Notes under the pieces: generated by a model | What the model was told of the DNA's origin: nothing | The model's input: the letters and a program-made list of their open reading frames with translations, nothing else | Database searches by the model: none | Part shown: piece by piece, positions 10,460 through 21,971 of the stretch | Position numbering within the stretch: position 1 is the first letter of the stretch | Layout of the letters: each line of letters starts with the position of its first letter | Program-made: the position numbers and the translations under genes | Origin: Toxonevra muliebris | Taxonomy: Eukaryota; Arthropoda; Insecta; Diptera; Pallopteridae | NCBI GenBank assembly: GCA_963691655.1 | Contig: OY829326.1 | Coordinates: 86,297,235-86,361,234 of the forward strand | Length of the DNA: 64,000 nucleotides | Direction of reading: 5' to 3'

Positions 10460-11406
10460 TGAATAAACCCTAATTGGCTTCGATGTGCATCCATCTCTCC
10501 ATAAGAATCGCTGCGAGCTGCAACTGCAATAACACCTTGGCGAAATTTGGCAATAATCGCCAAAAGTGGTTGTGCATGCTCCGGTCTTTTCATCAATACA
10601 GAATTCAACGACGTATCTGCTGTAACAGCAGCGGCATCAAAAACGATGCGTAGCTTTTTTGGCTTGCTTGGATTCACCATTCCAAAATGCGGTAAATACC
10701 ATGTGGCTGGACCTTCAATGTCGACTTCTTTCGGTGATAATAATTTAACGTACCCTTTCATAATATACTTCTCCATTTCGTTTTTATAGTTGTTGGCGAG
10801 AACTGCATCTCTTGCCATTTTGCTCTCAATATTAATTAACCTCTGTTTGGCCATGGCATAACTTTTAGGTAATTGTACGTTGTCTTCTCGCCACAATAAA
10901 CCCACTTCATATTTATTTCCAATATTATTCGTTGTTTCTGCAAGTATCTTCTTGGCACGAGTATCAGACTCGAGTATGACATCTGTGCTCTTTACTCCAA
11001 AGTTCTCGATAGTAAAATAATTTTCAACAGTCTTTTGTAATTCCTTGAGCATTTGACCCTCACGCACATGGAATACTCTTGATTTGACATTACGATTTGA
11101 GCTATGTGGCCCGAATGCGACCCACCCTAGCTTGGTTATGGCGGCAATATGTTTATGTGGTCCAGCTTCTACGAAGCGCTTCGTGACTCCCAAGAAACTG
11201 TTGTCTAATCCTAAAAGTAATGCTGGTTTGACTTCAATGTAGTTTTGTATAGGCAACATCTGCAAGTGTGCATGTTGTTCTTTGTAGAATGATTGTGTTG
11301 GCAAGTTCAAACATTTGACAGTGCGCATATTTTTTATGTCGAAACTAGATGCACCTCCGGCAGGGCACATTATGAATTTTCTGTCGTCTTCTTGTTGCCA
11401 TACCAT
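10447..11406 (-). pseudogene. BEL/Pao protease to reverse transcriptase N-part
   Basis: This is 319 codons without a stop. Family landmarks are YIEVKPALLLGLDNSFLG and ITKLGWVAFGP (end of protease and linker), LPKSYAMAKQRLINIESK, and the RT fingers WYLPHFGMVNPSKPKKLRIV followed by FDAAA. It continues in another frame into the segment with the mutated YVND box. It belongs to the same decayed BEL element as the neighbouring gag and integrase. Confidence 0.87.
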
Positions 11407-11513
11407 TGCAGCGTAAGTGGCATAACATGTTCTTTAAGACCCAAACTGTTGGCAACATTTTCTTCTTTTAACGATATCGATGACCCTTCGTTCAACATGG
11501 CATATACGGACAT

Positions 11514-12870
11514 TTAACCGTTTGGTCCTGATAAGGTTACCGGCAGAATCTTGAAGAGATGTGAAGGTGAATGTTCTTCATGGCAATTGAGCATGTGCTC
11601 GGACTCTTCTGGCTGTTCATTTTTTGGCTTAGGTGAAGAACTGCTATGAGTGTGAAGCGTTTGGTGATGAAGACGTTCACATTCGTTGATCCCGCATGCT
11701 CGCTTTTTATTACAATTGGTTAGGCTGGTCCACCCTGCAAACAAGAGAATATTGACGGCAACTACTCAATTTATGGTTTTGCTGACATAGCACACATTGC
11801 AAAGTCATTGTAGCAGCTGATGTCTCGTTATGTAAAACTCTTCTAGCGGTTGGCATGGCTTGTGGACGGTTAATATTGTTGTTCATTTGGCGTGGTACTG
11901 TTGGCGGCTGCACATATCGAGGTGCATTACTGGCCTGGGCTGGCATCAAACTGATAACTTTGGCAAGATCACTCAGCCATGTCGAAAATGTTTCCACAGT
12001 AGGAAATGGCGAAATAGTGGCGGCATGTCTTGTCCATTCATACTGTTTAGACGGCGGCATCTTGGTAACTAATTGATCCAACAGCGTTGAATCCATTAGA
12101 TTATGTTCAATACGAGCACTGGCTCTAAACGATTTTCGTTTAATTGAAAAATTCTTTACTTTCACCAATTGAACACGAACAAGTAGATCAGGGCGCCCAA
12201 AATTAAACTGTAGCTCTTCTATGACTTTAGGAACATCGTCCGGATAGATCAGCAACGACGTAACAGTCTTTTTGGCGTCACCCTTTAGCGTTTTATGCAA
12301 GCGCATCAGATTTTGTTTATTTGTATATCCAAACTCAACGGTTGAGTCGTTATAATTGGCATAAAATAATGGCAAAACCTCTGGATTGAAATCGAATGGC
12401 GGCAATGGATAGTTTTATTGCGTAATCTTCGGAAAACACAAGAGTATGTCCACGATTTGGCGTGGACATCGGCAAAAGGCTTAGCAATAACGTCGGTGTC
12501 TGTGCTGGCTGCGACGTTGATAGCTGCGCCGGCGTTAATGGTTGGGGCAGCGTCGGAAGAGGTGTTGATTGCTGCCTATGCGTTTGTGGCTGTTCATGTT
12601 CTTGTTGCTGTTGACTGTTTTTGTCTCACTTTCCAGTCTGGATCGTAGCTCCTGGATTTCCTTTTGACCACGGCTGATCTCTTGGCGTAATTCGTGTACC
12701 GAGTCTCACAGTGTAATACCTGTGAGTAACGCGGTTGTTAAATTTCCTTGCGGCGGCTGTGCAACTGATGCACCCTCTCCGTCAGACATTTCGATGTTTG
12801 TTGCTTCCAAAAAGTTTTCTTCGGAACTGTCATCACTGCTTCCCTCTGCAGCAGCACTTTGATTATCCAT
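11514..12870 (-). pseudogene. BEL/Pao gag
   Basis: A plausible start is at 12870 (MDNQSAAAEGSSDDSSEENF), an acidic N-terminus, followed by frame breaks with a Gln/Pro-rich stretch to about 12405. The segment 12405-11710 is open and contains the capsid-like region FNPEVLPLFYANYNDS, LKGDAKKTVTSLL and LVTKMPPSKQYEW, ending with a zinc knuckle CVLCQQNHKLSSC. A further frame (11744-11514) leads to the protease region. No pair of LTRs could be recognised at either side, so element boundaries stay open. Confidence 0.8.
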
Positions 12871-14457
12871 CAATTTACTTCGGCGGCGTCAACAACTAGA
12901 ATGTTCTATAAACTTTTATGCGCCGACTTATGAAACAATTTTGAAAACTTATTGTCGACACAAGATAATAAAAACACAATCAATTTAATTTTAATATAAT
13001 CTTTTAATAAGTAATGAATTTAATTTTAATGGTGATGGTGGTATGTGGATTTGGGTGGTGTGGTGTTTCAAATTTGATGTTTTGCTGTCGATTACTTTTG
13101 AGCGAATCGTTTTAAAATGAAAATGAATAAGAGATATGGCGTTGCCAGCTTATGTGAATTCATGGGATTGTATTTGTCGTCAACAACTATCGTTTTATTA
13201 AATGAACTAGTTATTTTCTTTTTTTTAATTTTTAATTAAAAAAAATTCTAGATTTCAAAAAAATTTCAGAAAAAAAAAATTTTATAAATACAAAATACCA
13301 TGAAGGCTATCTAAAAATATCAGTTGGTTTTCACTTATACGACGACTTAAAATATTTCCAAGAATTCTGCAATATCTAAATCCTTTTTTCCAATTTTTCC
13401 AATATATTTGGGTTGGCTTAGCTTTTACCGTAAGCTTTATAACATTCACAACATTTTAAACATGTTTTTATGAGCAAATTATAATAATTGGTACAAGCGT
13501 ATTGACTTATTAAATATTTATGTAGGAGCTTAAAAATGCAATAACCCTGAATAATCTTAATTTATTTACATTTTATCTGTTCTTTAAGTTATCAATAATA
13601 ATAATTTATTTTAAGCAATTTCATCACTAATATTAAAACTAAATTTCATAACAATCAAGCAATTTTCATAAAAAAGGAATATTTTTCAAAAAAAAGGTAC
13701 GAAAAAGGCGGCAAATCAGTGCTGCTGATTCGACCAAAATCGTGGTGTATCTGAGTATTTATTTGGGCAGAGAAGCCAGCGTGGGGTTTTTATTTGGGCA
13801 GAGAATGCACATTTCTAATGAAAATCCATGTGTGAGTAATTAGCTGATGAAAGACTTTCAATTATCTGCATTCTCTGGTTCATGTTGCCCATTCAACTTC
13901 TTAAAATTTATGAGGGAAAATGCCAAAATCGGTACAATATGAATATGGAACATTCATCAATGCGCCGATTTTTATGTTGTTTTGGAATTTTCGACGTATC
14001 TCTCCTATCTCTTTCACTCTACCTATTTTTCTACCTCTCTCTTTTAGTCAGGCAGTCATGCTTGCGACCGTGTGAGCAGCCTCTATACCAACAATATCGT
14101 TGAATTAATTTTTGGATATCTCTTTAATATAGAAGGGCATCATTGACTGTAGCCGATTCGATGTGCATGAATAAAAATTTTAAAAATACCATTTAGCACA
14201 CATCCTACTGTACATTTTGAGACTTTTTGTGTTTATTTAAATACCTAGGAGGCAACACTGATGACGAACTGTCATTTAATATATTAGAATTTGGTTAAAA
14301 ATAGGCTTAGGGCACGAACTGTCAGATAACAGCTATTTATAATTAAGTTTATTTTTCAACTAATTTTTTTTTCAATCGTTTCGAGTTTTTTGAGCGAAAT
14401 GGATAAATTAATCATTCCAAGTACTGGTTCGCCATTTTCAAATTTTTGTTTATTTTG
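12871..14457. other. Spacer, may include the BEL 5' leader
   Basis: AT-rich, with no gene recognised. The first 100-300 bp next to gag should hold the BEL leader and LTR, but I could not match it with sequence near 8 kb. Confidence 0.3.
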
Positions 14458-15250
14458 TCAAAATTTTTTTTTCGATCGTGCTGTCTGTTCTGTCAAACAA
14501 AAACACAATTCTGATCTGGTAGAGAGCGGGGCAGACCCTAAGAAAGTGGTCCACCGTCGCTTCATATCTTCCTCCAAATCACAGGAAGTACAGAAGGCAC
14601 TAGCTCGCAGGTCAATCATATGCAAATGTTTGGCCCAAGAGAAGTGACCTGTATATAATCCCACCAGCTGCCTACAGCTCTTTCTGTTAAGTGATAACAG
14701 AAGGTCTGTTAGACGCTTCGAGATAACAAGTAACATGGTCTTTGTCTAAAGAACGTCAGTTCCTCCCATTTACGATTGTGGCTCAAATCGAACCACTCAT
14801 TAATGGTGGCCTTGATAGCTGTAGACGACAAAGAGAGTACAGGTTCTGGGCCCAGGAAACCAGTTTCCGAATCTTTCCTAGCCAGAAGGTCAGCAGATTC
14901 CTGAGTGTCCAGGAACTCATATCAACAGCAAGCTTGGATTTACAATGCATAACCAGTTTAGATGTGGTTAGAGGCTTAAGCAAGGATTTGAGCGCAGCCT
15001 GACTATCACTAAATACACAGATACTCCTTTCTCTCCAACCATTATCAATTACGTGGTCGTTGCCTTGATGATTGCAAAAATTTAATTTAATTTAATTTAT
15101 TCAATAATAAAATTTCTGCTTAAAAAATAGAAGCATACAACCCAAGAGAGAAGTGAAGGTGCACTCCATCATTTTCAATGAAGACCGCAGAACCCCAACC
15201 GAATTATGTTCTGGAGCCGTCAGTGATAATGCGCTTACAATACACTCCAG
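14458..15250 (-). pseudogene. LINE A: RNase H and C-terminal zinc-binding region
   Basis: From 15250 the minus strand reads IITDGSRT (RNase H start), then after a small AT-rich insertion (about 15079-15140, absent from the copy near 45.25 kb) TTSKLVMHCKSKL, and finally QLVGLYTGHFSWAKHLHMID with ASAFCTSCDLEED. That ending is the C-terminal module of RNase H-bearing LINEs of the I/LOA/R1 group. Frame changes are frequent. It is the 3' part of the element whose RT lies at 15344-16846. Confidence 0.75.
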
Positions 15251-15343
15251 GCCCAGGTCCCGCCAAAAACCAAGTTTGGGCCCCCAGAATTTGTATTGTA
15301 TAACGCTGTTTTAAAACTGGAATTATTGGCATTGATAGAACTG

Positions 15344-16846
15344 TTAGGTGTAAGTCAGTATCTTCAACAATGTCGCCAATATCCCAGCAAGTGTCATACC
15401 AATACCCATTGCGTTTAAGCCTACAGATGGCTTTGACTCCAATGCATCCAAGGATGGGCCAGATGTTGTAGGAAAAGCTCCCGTACAACAAATGACCACA
15501 GTCCTTTGAAGTCTGCTCCACCAGACTATGAATGCATAGGTGATGATGGTTCTAATTATAGCCTTATATAGGATATACGATCTCATAAGGTAATAAGCCC
15601 CATGTTTTGCCAAACATAGCCCTGAATTAACAAAAACTGCCAGTACCTTTAGCTCAACATGAGAACGCCATAGAAGTTTGGTATCTAGAATGACTCCTAG
15701 ATATTTTACTTCTTGGGATAGGGATTCCTCTGAGTACTGGTAAAACGAGACCATCAATTTTCCTTCTCCTGGTAAAAAGAATAACATCAGTTTTAGGAGG
15801 GTTAACCGATAGTCCGTTTGAGCAACACCAAGAGTCAATCATATTCAGAGCAGTTTGGGCTTTCCTACAACCATACCGACCAATTGGTCCGTGATTAAGA
15901 AGGCAACGTCATCGGCATAGGTCTGGGTGTAGATACCCGACTCATTTAGGGAAACAAGTAGAGAGTCAACCAGCGGACACCAGAGCAGTGGAGAAAGTAC
16001 GCCCCCTTGGGGATATCTTTTATGCACGCCCCAAATCACGGATTGATCACAATCAGCTTGAACCATCATAAGCCTATGTGACAGCATTGAGCGCAACCAG
16101 TTAACAAGAACCGGATCTACTCCATGCTGACCTGCTGCATTGCACATACCGTCCAAAGTCGCGTTGTCAAAAGCTCTCTGAATACATAAATACCAATAGT
16201 GTATTTTTTCCTACTGAGGGCCCGCTCAATCCGACCTACCAGATTTTGCAGGGCCGTCTCACAATATTTTCTACATTGATAAGCATGCTGAAATGATGAG
16301 AGAGGATGTAACAATAACGACTTACTACGGATACGGTGTTCAACACAGCGCTCAAGACATTTTAGTAAGGAAGACATCATACTAATTGGTCTAAAGCTTT
16401 TGGGATTGGTATAGTTATCCCTTCCAATTGTTGGAATGAATACAACTTTTACCAACCTCCATTGTTGAGGTATGTGAGCGAGAGCTAAACTGGAGATGAA
16501 GATCTTCTTCAAAACTTTCTTTAAGAGCAACTGATAGTATACCATTCGGACCCGGCGATTTGAAGCTCTCAAAGGAAGCAATAGCAAACCTAATCGCATT
16601 TTCATTTGCTACTGTCCTGGCAATCCACAAGTTACGCTGCGAAACGGTCGAACTAACTCTACCCGCATCCGGAAAAGTGGGATGTTGAACAACAGAGACC
16701 TGATTGCCCGGAAAATGCGATTCCAGCATTAAGTTGAACATCTCATTTTTTAATTCCGTGAAAGTGCCATCAGATTTTTTGAGTGAACACAGTCGGTTGG
16801 CTTGACCCTTTTTGATGATTTTCGCCAACTTAGCTGTTTCAGACAT
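15344..16846 (-). pseudogene. LINE A reverse transcriptase
   Basis: Reading from 16846: the thumb-side N-part with SFKSPGPNGILSVALKES, then QQWRLVKVVFIP and NPKSFRPISMMSSLLKCLER (RT domains 1-2), PQGGVLSPLLWCPLVDSLL, the catalytic box TQTYADDVAFLI, and VKYLGVILDTKLLWRSH with ITYAFIVWWSRL. These are spread over at least five frames, so the gene is dead. The motif set fits a LINE of the I/LOA group. A shorter, more decayed copy of the same family is at 44990-46215. Confidence 0.85.
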
Positions 16847-17111
16847 AATTTTAATACCGTTGTAGAAATTTCTAAAGGAAGCCCTTTTCGAATCTTTTTA
16901 TACTCCTTCTGCTTTTGACAATATAGAGCCCAGAGCTCATGAGGATTAGTCTTGAGAGCCCTGTTGATAACTTTTCTCGACTCAACCCGTAGGGCTTGCA
17001 GCACCTTGCTCCACCACGAAACAGGAATCTTAGTAAGAGGCTGGCAAGGGGGACAGGCACGCTCAAAGCGGTCTGAAGAGCAGAGATGAGATTTCCCACT
17101 GCTGCTTCCAA
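16750..17111 (-). pseudogene. LINE A linker between endonuclease and RT
   Basis: Overlapping open segments give PLASLLLRFLFRGGARCCK and LKTNPHELWALYCQKQKEYK, which fit the region between endonuclease and RT in LINEs (W.K.L...R......Y). No separate enzyme function. Confidence 0.55.
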
Positions 17112-17277
17112 ACTTCGCCTGTTGCGTAGTTTAGGGGGTAGAACATAGCTTCATGAAGCCAGTTCTTCCCTAAACTTTTCCCAATCCGCCTTTTTCAGAT
17201 TTCTTATGAACGGTTAAAGATTAACTTCAACACCATACTGAAACTCGATATATCTGTGGTCTGATAAAGAGTCATCT

Positions 17278-17900
17278 CTAACGACCTTCCAGTTTGCAAT
17301 TGACTGCACTTTCATTAGAAAGAGTTAGGTCAATTACCTCCTGTCTAGTAGGTGTTACAAAAGTGGGTTGATTCCCAACGTTTTGTATGTTCAACCCAGA
17401 AGATAGGATGTAGTTGAGAAGATGAGTCCCTCTTACGTTGCACTTGCTGCTACCCCAGATAACATTCTGTGCATTAGCGTCACAACATAATATGAGCCCC
17501 AATTTCATCCTTTCACGGTACTCCACAAATTCAACAACCATCGCTGGCGGTGGTGGTAAAATTGTATCGTATTGTATGTATATGTAAAGTAGGCAGAAGC
17601 AATCGCAAAATGTTTCCATTCTCACCTTAGCACCCACCATATCTTGGCCACAAAAGTGACCAAGTTTGGTAATTGTAAGATGAGGAGATGCTATAAGACA
17701 GGTTCTAGGTCTATTAGAACTCTCATCATATAGAATCGTGCGCCCCCTTAACTCACCAAGTCCACAGATGCGTCCTTTATAGACCCAAGGTTCTTTGATT
17801 GTTGTTATGTGAGGGAATGTATGCAACATGGAAATGCGTTTACATAGGAGTGCAGTAGCAACCTTGGAATGTTGCAAATTTATCTGGGTTACTGTAAGCC
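17278..17900 (-). pseudogene. LINE A apurinic-type endonuclease
   Basis: Starts with TQINLQHSKVATALL, the usual opening of the AP endonuclease domain in this group, then EPWVYKGRICGLG (metal-binding Glu context). Further on are LGLILCCDANAQNVIWGSS (the D.NA motif), GTHLLNYILSSGLNIQNVG and PTFVTPTRQEVIDLTLSNES. A frame shift and a divergent stretch lie in the middle. It nicks target DNA for target-primed reverse transcription in intact relatives. Confidence 0.85.
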
Positions 17901-18915
17901 CACAGATAGGCTCCGCAATATTTTCAGAGTTATAAGACCGGGGTAGCCTCGCGTTATACTTTGGAAAGTATTAAAGCCTCCCATCTGTGCGCCCACACTG
18001 CAAGAGATGGCAGCGCTGGCAGTATCGGTCTTCGTCCTCTTTACCCGAGCGCGCCTGAAGGGGGCGGCTTGTTTTCTGTGAGGAACCTCTGCATCGGTTG
18101 CTGTAACCTCAGCAGAGAGTACTCTCTTTGAAACATTGGCCATAATTGGGTCTTCACTCAGAGGAGTGGCCGAGGCCTCCTTACGTTTGTTTATCTACCT
18201 AATCTTCCTCCATTTGCGTCTCATATTGCAAGAAGGTTGTGGCCCCAGTACGCCGGCTTCTGTAGGAGGTGTGTCAGTCACAGTTGTGACGTCTAGACTC
18301 CTACCTACTTCAACCGGAGGGTTCACAGCCTCTGACACCAAAGAAGAGTTGGTTGTAAAAATTACAACCCCACTCTCTCCCGGGATGCGCTCTCTGTCGT
18401 AGACTAGAGAGACTTTGTGAGTTTTTTCGGTTTAGTTCATGCCGTTTCGTCTGGTCGCCTGCTCCTCCTGTTTAACCAGGGTGAAGCATCCCGACGAATC
18501 AGAATACACGGCAACCTCTAAAAAGGAAAAGGGAAGGGAAGGTCGACCGTGGCGGCGTCCTATACCACCACAAAGGCCACCGTTACTCTCTGAGGCGGCC
18601 AGGTATCAGAGATGCTCCGTAAAAAGACAGCCTAATTTCTAGCCCTGGAAAACTAACGGAAGCGGATACACTATAATGACTGCATAAAATTAATGAAATT
18701 TAATGCATTCAGATAGCTGATTTACCACCGGTGGCCTTCCAGGGTTACTCCCCTGGCTGCCAAAATAGCGAACAGGTACGGGTCGCATATCACCTTGGAT
18801 TAGGGAAGCCTTGGACTATCTTAGCCAGTCGCATATCAGTAGACTACACTTCCATCAGATCACTTAATTACGGCACTTATCAAAATACATGCTGGTCCCC
18901 TTGAGTGCCTGACGG
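17901..18915 (-). pseudogene. LINE A ORF1 and 5' region
   Basis: The frame from about 18330 reads VNPPVEVGRSLDVTTV, has one TAG, and continues through INKRKEASATPLSEDPIMAN to a basic stretch (KQAAPFRRARVKRTKT). This is an ORF1-like, Pro/Arg-rich part without a recognised zinc knuckle. Sequence up to about 18915, ending beside an A-run (18920-18929 on the plus strand), is GC-richer than its surroundings and probably is the 5' UTR. The 5' boundary is an estimate. Confidence 0.5.
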
Positions 18916-18948
18916 CAAAAAAAAAACACAATTATGTTTGCTCTGAAT

Positions 18949-19215
18949 GCTCAGAGCTAAAAAGAAACACGATTAGGTTGTTTGACAACTCGTGATCTGC
19001 CCAGAGCTAATAAAGAAAAAACGCCTAATGAAGAGGTAGAAAATTTAAAAGGCGAGTGGAGGGTTTTATTTCTAAATGATTTTATGCAAAAAAACGATAG
19101 TATCGAAGAGTTCTGGCATTTTATTTTTGGCGTAAAAATTCTTTTGGACAAATTATGTACCCTCATTTAAAAAGTTTTGTCGGAATTACACCACAAAAAG
19201 AGTTTTTCTCAAACT
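18949..19215 (+). pseudogene. hAT-type transposase C-terminal fragment
   Basis: The plus strand reads LKGEWRVLFLNDFMQKND and SIEEFWHFIFGVK, then after a one-base frame change near 19155 TYPHLKSFVGIT. This resembles the region before the dimerisation motif of hAT/ZMYM-like transposases. It is too short to name a family. Confidence 0.45.
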
Positions 19216-19288
19216 ATGCACAAAAAACCAGATAAATTTTGACAGCCCTGGCCATAACTATTTTGCTCTCAAAATTGAGTTTTTCTCT

Positions 19289-19602
19289 TAGGCTGTGGTT
19301 ATATTGCTAGTATGCTCGGCGAACACCATGAAATTGTTGTTGCACCGAACACAAAAAGAGAGTCTTTACTCACTCTCACACTGAACACGATATGCTCGGT
19401 GTATTGTACACCGAGCACGCCGAGTATTCAGGGTGGCAAAAAGTAATATTACAAAACAGTATCATTATATACAAAATAGTATTAAGCAAACGAGTATATT
19501 TTGACAAAAAACTGCAACGGCTGAATGTAACCATCTCGACCGAACACGGGAGAAAATGTTTTGTGTTCGTCGAACACCGAGCACCAATATAACCAGGCAC
19601 TG
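19289..19602. mobile_element. hAT-like MITE
   Basis: The right end inverted reads CAGTGCCTGGTTATATTGG; the left end reads TAGGCTGTGGTTATATTGC. Both lead into CTCGG..GAACAC repeats. A 16-bp-class imperfect inverted terminus with a CAG start fits hAT. No 8-bp duplication could be matched (flanks ttttctct and ataagagc). Internal GAACAC and CTCGGTGT motifs recur in both orientations. Confidence 0.5.
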
Positions 19603-20972
19603 ATAAGAGCAACGTGTGGTTCTTTCTCTTTGCTTTATTTGTGTTGTAAGCAGTGTTGTCAGACCGTTTGCGTATGCGAAGATCCCGTTTTATCCCATTT
19701 AAAATGTCAAAAATCCCTTGAAAAATCCAATTTAAATTAAATTATTTAAAAAAAAAATTATGGATTTAAACTTTTCTTTACTACTTTTATACAATGTAAC
19801 TACGAAAAACCATTTATTAAAAGATCCCTATTTCAACACGAAAAATCTGAAAAAAAAAATCATTCTCGTCATGGCGCAGTGATTCCCGCAAAGAAACCAG
19901 AAATTTTTTTATATTTATGTTTTCTAAGTCTGAATTATCCAGGCATACTATCAATCAACAACTTTTTATGATTGTTTCCTCTAAACATGAGATTCTTGCT
20001 GTCAAGTGAGCAAATAATTACAATAAAAAATAGGTTTGGGACTACGACAAGTTTAAGGAAAGTGTGTTCTACAATACGTCATTATTGGAGTCAAGCTCAA
20101 AAAAAAATTTTCGTCAACTCATAAAAACAGTTTTGAAAACAATTTTTTTGTTAATCGTGAATTATTTTAATTTATACCAAAAATCCCGTTTTGATGTGTA
20201 AACTCTCCTTCGCTTTTCTGAGGTTAAGAAATCCTATATTATGTGTGAAATCTCACAATCTGAAAATATTGGTTGTAAGAGATCGAAGTTTTGAAAAAAT
20301 TTGTGTTTAACGTGGCCACCGTTTAGAATGAAGTTTGTTTTTTTAATTCCTAAAAACTTTGAATTTTATGCGTTGAAAAGCTTTACAACGTTTAATAGAA
20401 CGAGTAGAGGATAAATTATAGTATTACAGGATTTATTTTTTGGCACGGTTTCTCATAAAAAGCATACTGCGAAATACAATATAAATTGATTTTTTATTCG
20501 TGTACTGGAAAAGTCAATCTTGTTTTACTTATTTCACCCAGCACATGAAAATTAAAATGCGTATAAGATTTAGGAAAACCACACAAAAGGTAACGCTTGT
20601 TTTTCAATATAACGCAGCTGCTATGACAGCAAAATGTAAAGTGTCTAAAAAAAAGTGTAGATCTTAAATTTTTCCCCGTTTTTACAACCATGAGTTTTAT
20701 GATTTTATGAAGAATTTTTAATTTTTTTAAAGTTGATTTTAGTGTAATCTGAGTTACCCTGTGGTTTTCCTTTTGGATCAGCTGATTTTGTTATCGTTGC
20801 TAACTCTTGGATTTTTTTGGATTTGGTTGACATAACCTAGGAATTAATTTTTGGCCATGGGAGTTAAGCAAAGGTTAGAGATTATTTGTCTTTGCAACAA
20901 GTTTTGAAAAACAGTCTCCAATATAAGTTTAAATGTATAATTTAATTTAAATGTATTGAAAGAGTGCAAAAT
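19603..20972. other. Spacer upstream of MTPAP
   Basis: AT-rich, with no gene recognised. The MTPAP promoter and 5' UTR should lie in the last few hundred bases, but no unambiguous TATA or initiator could be chosen. Confidence 0.35.
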
Positions 20973-21971
20973 ATGAACAACCTAACGAAAAAAAGACATC
21001 ACATACAAATGTGTAGTAAATATCTAGGAAAAAGTTGCACTACATTTACAAGTGAACAACGAAAGGGTAAGCTATTTAGAGGTTTGAGTTTTATCATGAT
21101 ACAATTTTTAATTCCTATCAACAGAAAAACTTTCCTACAAAGAATTTATGCATCGTCGCCAAATGGAGGCCACTCGCAGTATTGTAGTGCAAGTTAGTTC
21201 GGCTAAATCATTTCCTGAATTGTATAACTATTGCAACGTCTTTGGAAACATTGTCGGCGCGCACCATTATTCTACTCAGCATGAAAAGTTACATTATATA
21301 CTTTTGGAATTTTCAGATGTGCAAGGAGCTTATTCGGCTATTGGCTCTTCTGCGTATAATGAGGAATTAACAGGTGTTCCAGTGCGATCACCATTTTTGT
21401 GGTTTAAAGCAGCGGGAAAACGTACTCTTCAAACTGTTACCAAATCACCAAGAATCGCGTTAAATGTCCTCGAAGGCACAAATACACTAAATAACATTAA
21501 ATTGAATGAATTACTTCTTAAAGCGGCAACTATTGAAAAACAAATTTATGAACTACATCAGCGTACACAACTTAGCGATCTGGGTGTGCGTTTACGTTTC
21601 TTAGCTGCGTTACAAGTACAACAAGCTTTAACCGGTATGTTCCCCGCAGCTAATGCACTACCTTTTGGCTCTTCAGTAAATGGTTTTGGAAAAATGTGCT
21701 GTGATTTGGATTTAATTTTACGATTCGATAATGAAGTTGTGGGTGAAGAAGCTACACAACGACATGAGTCACGTTTGGTCTTTCACACGAAGGAAAATTT
21801 AACTAATGGCCGTTCGCAGATTCAACGGCAAATGGAAAGCATTGGTGATATGCTTCATCTATTTCTGCCTGGCGTATGTCATGTGCGACGCATATTGCAG
21901 GCACGTGTGCCAATCATTAAATATAATCATGAGCATTTGAACTTAGAAGTGGACTTGTCAATGAGTAATCT
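20973..21971 (+). CDS. MTPAP: Mitochondrial poly(A) polymerase, exons 1-2 (5' part of gene)
   Basis: Non-canonical poly(A) polymerase that adds A-tails to mitochondrial mRNAs. Exon 1 is 20973-21066, starting at the ATG of MNNLTKKRHH, a basic, presequence-like N-terminus. A 58-bp intron (21067-21124, GTAAGC...ACAG) follows, and exon 2 is 21125-21971, ending at donor GTGAGT. The join EQRK-E-KLSYKEFMHRR keeps frame. Residues about 48-106 form the RNA-binding-like N-terminal domain. The nucleotidyltransferase signature FGSSVNGFGKM is followed by CDLDLILRF (metal-binding Asp about 225 and 227), and the third Asp is in LNLEVDLSMSN (about 308). The C-terminal central and PAP-associated region is not found downstream on this strand in the window. 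No lesions are seen; this looks like a live host gene. Confidence 0.93.

Noticed and set aside
12418..12648. Ala/Val-rich plus-strand frame
   Set aside because: It is antisense to the Gln-rich part of BEL gag.
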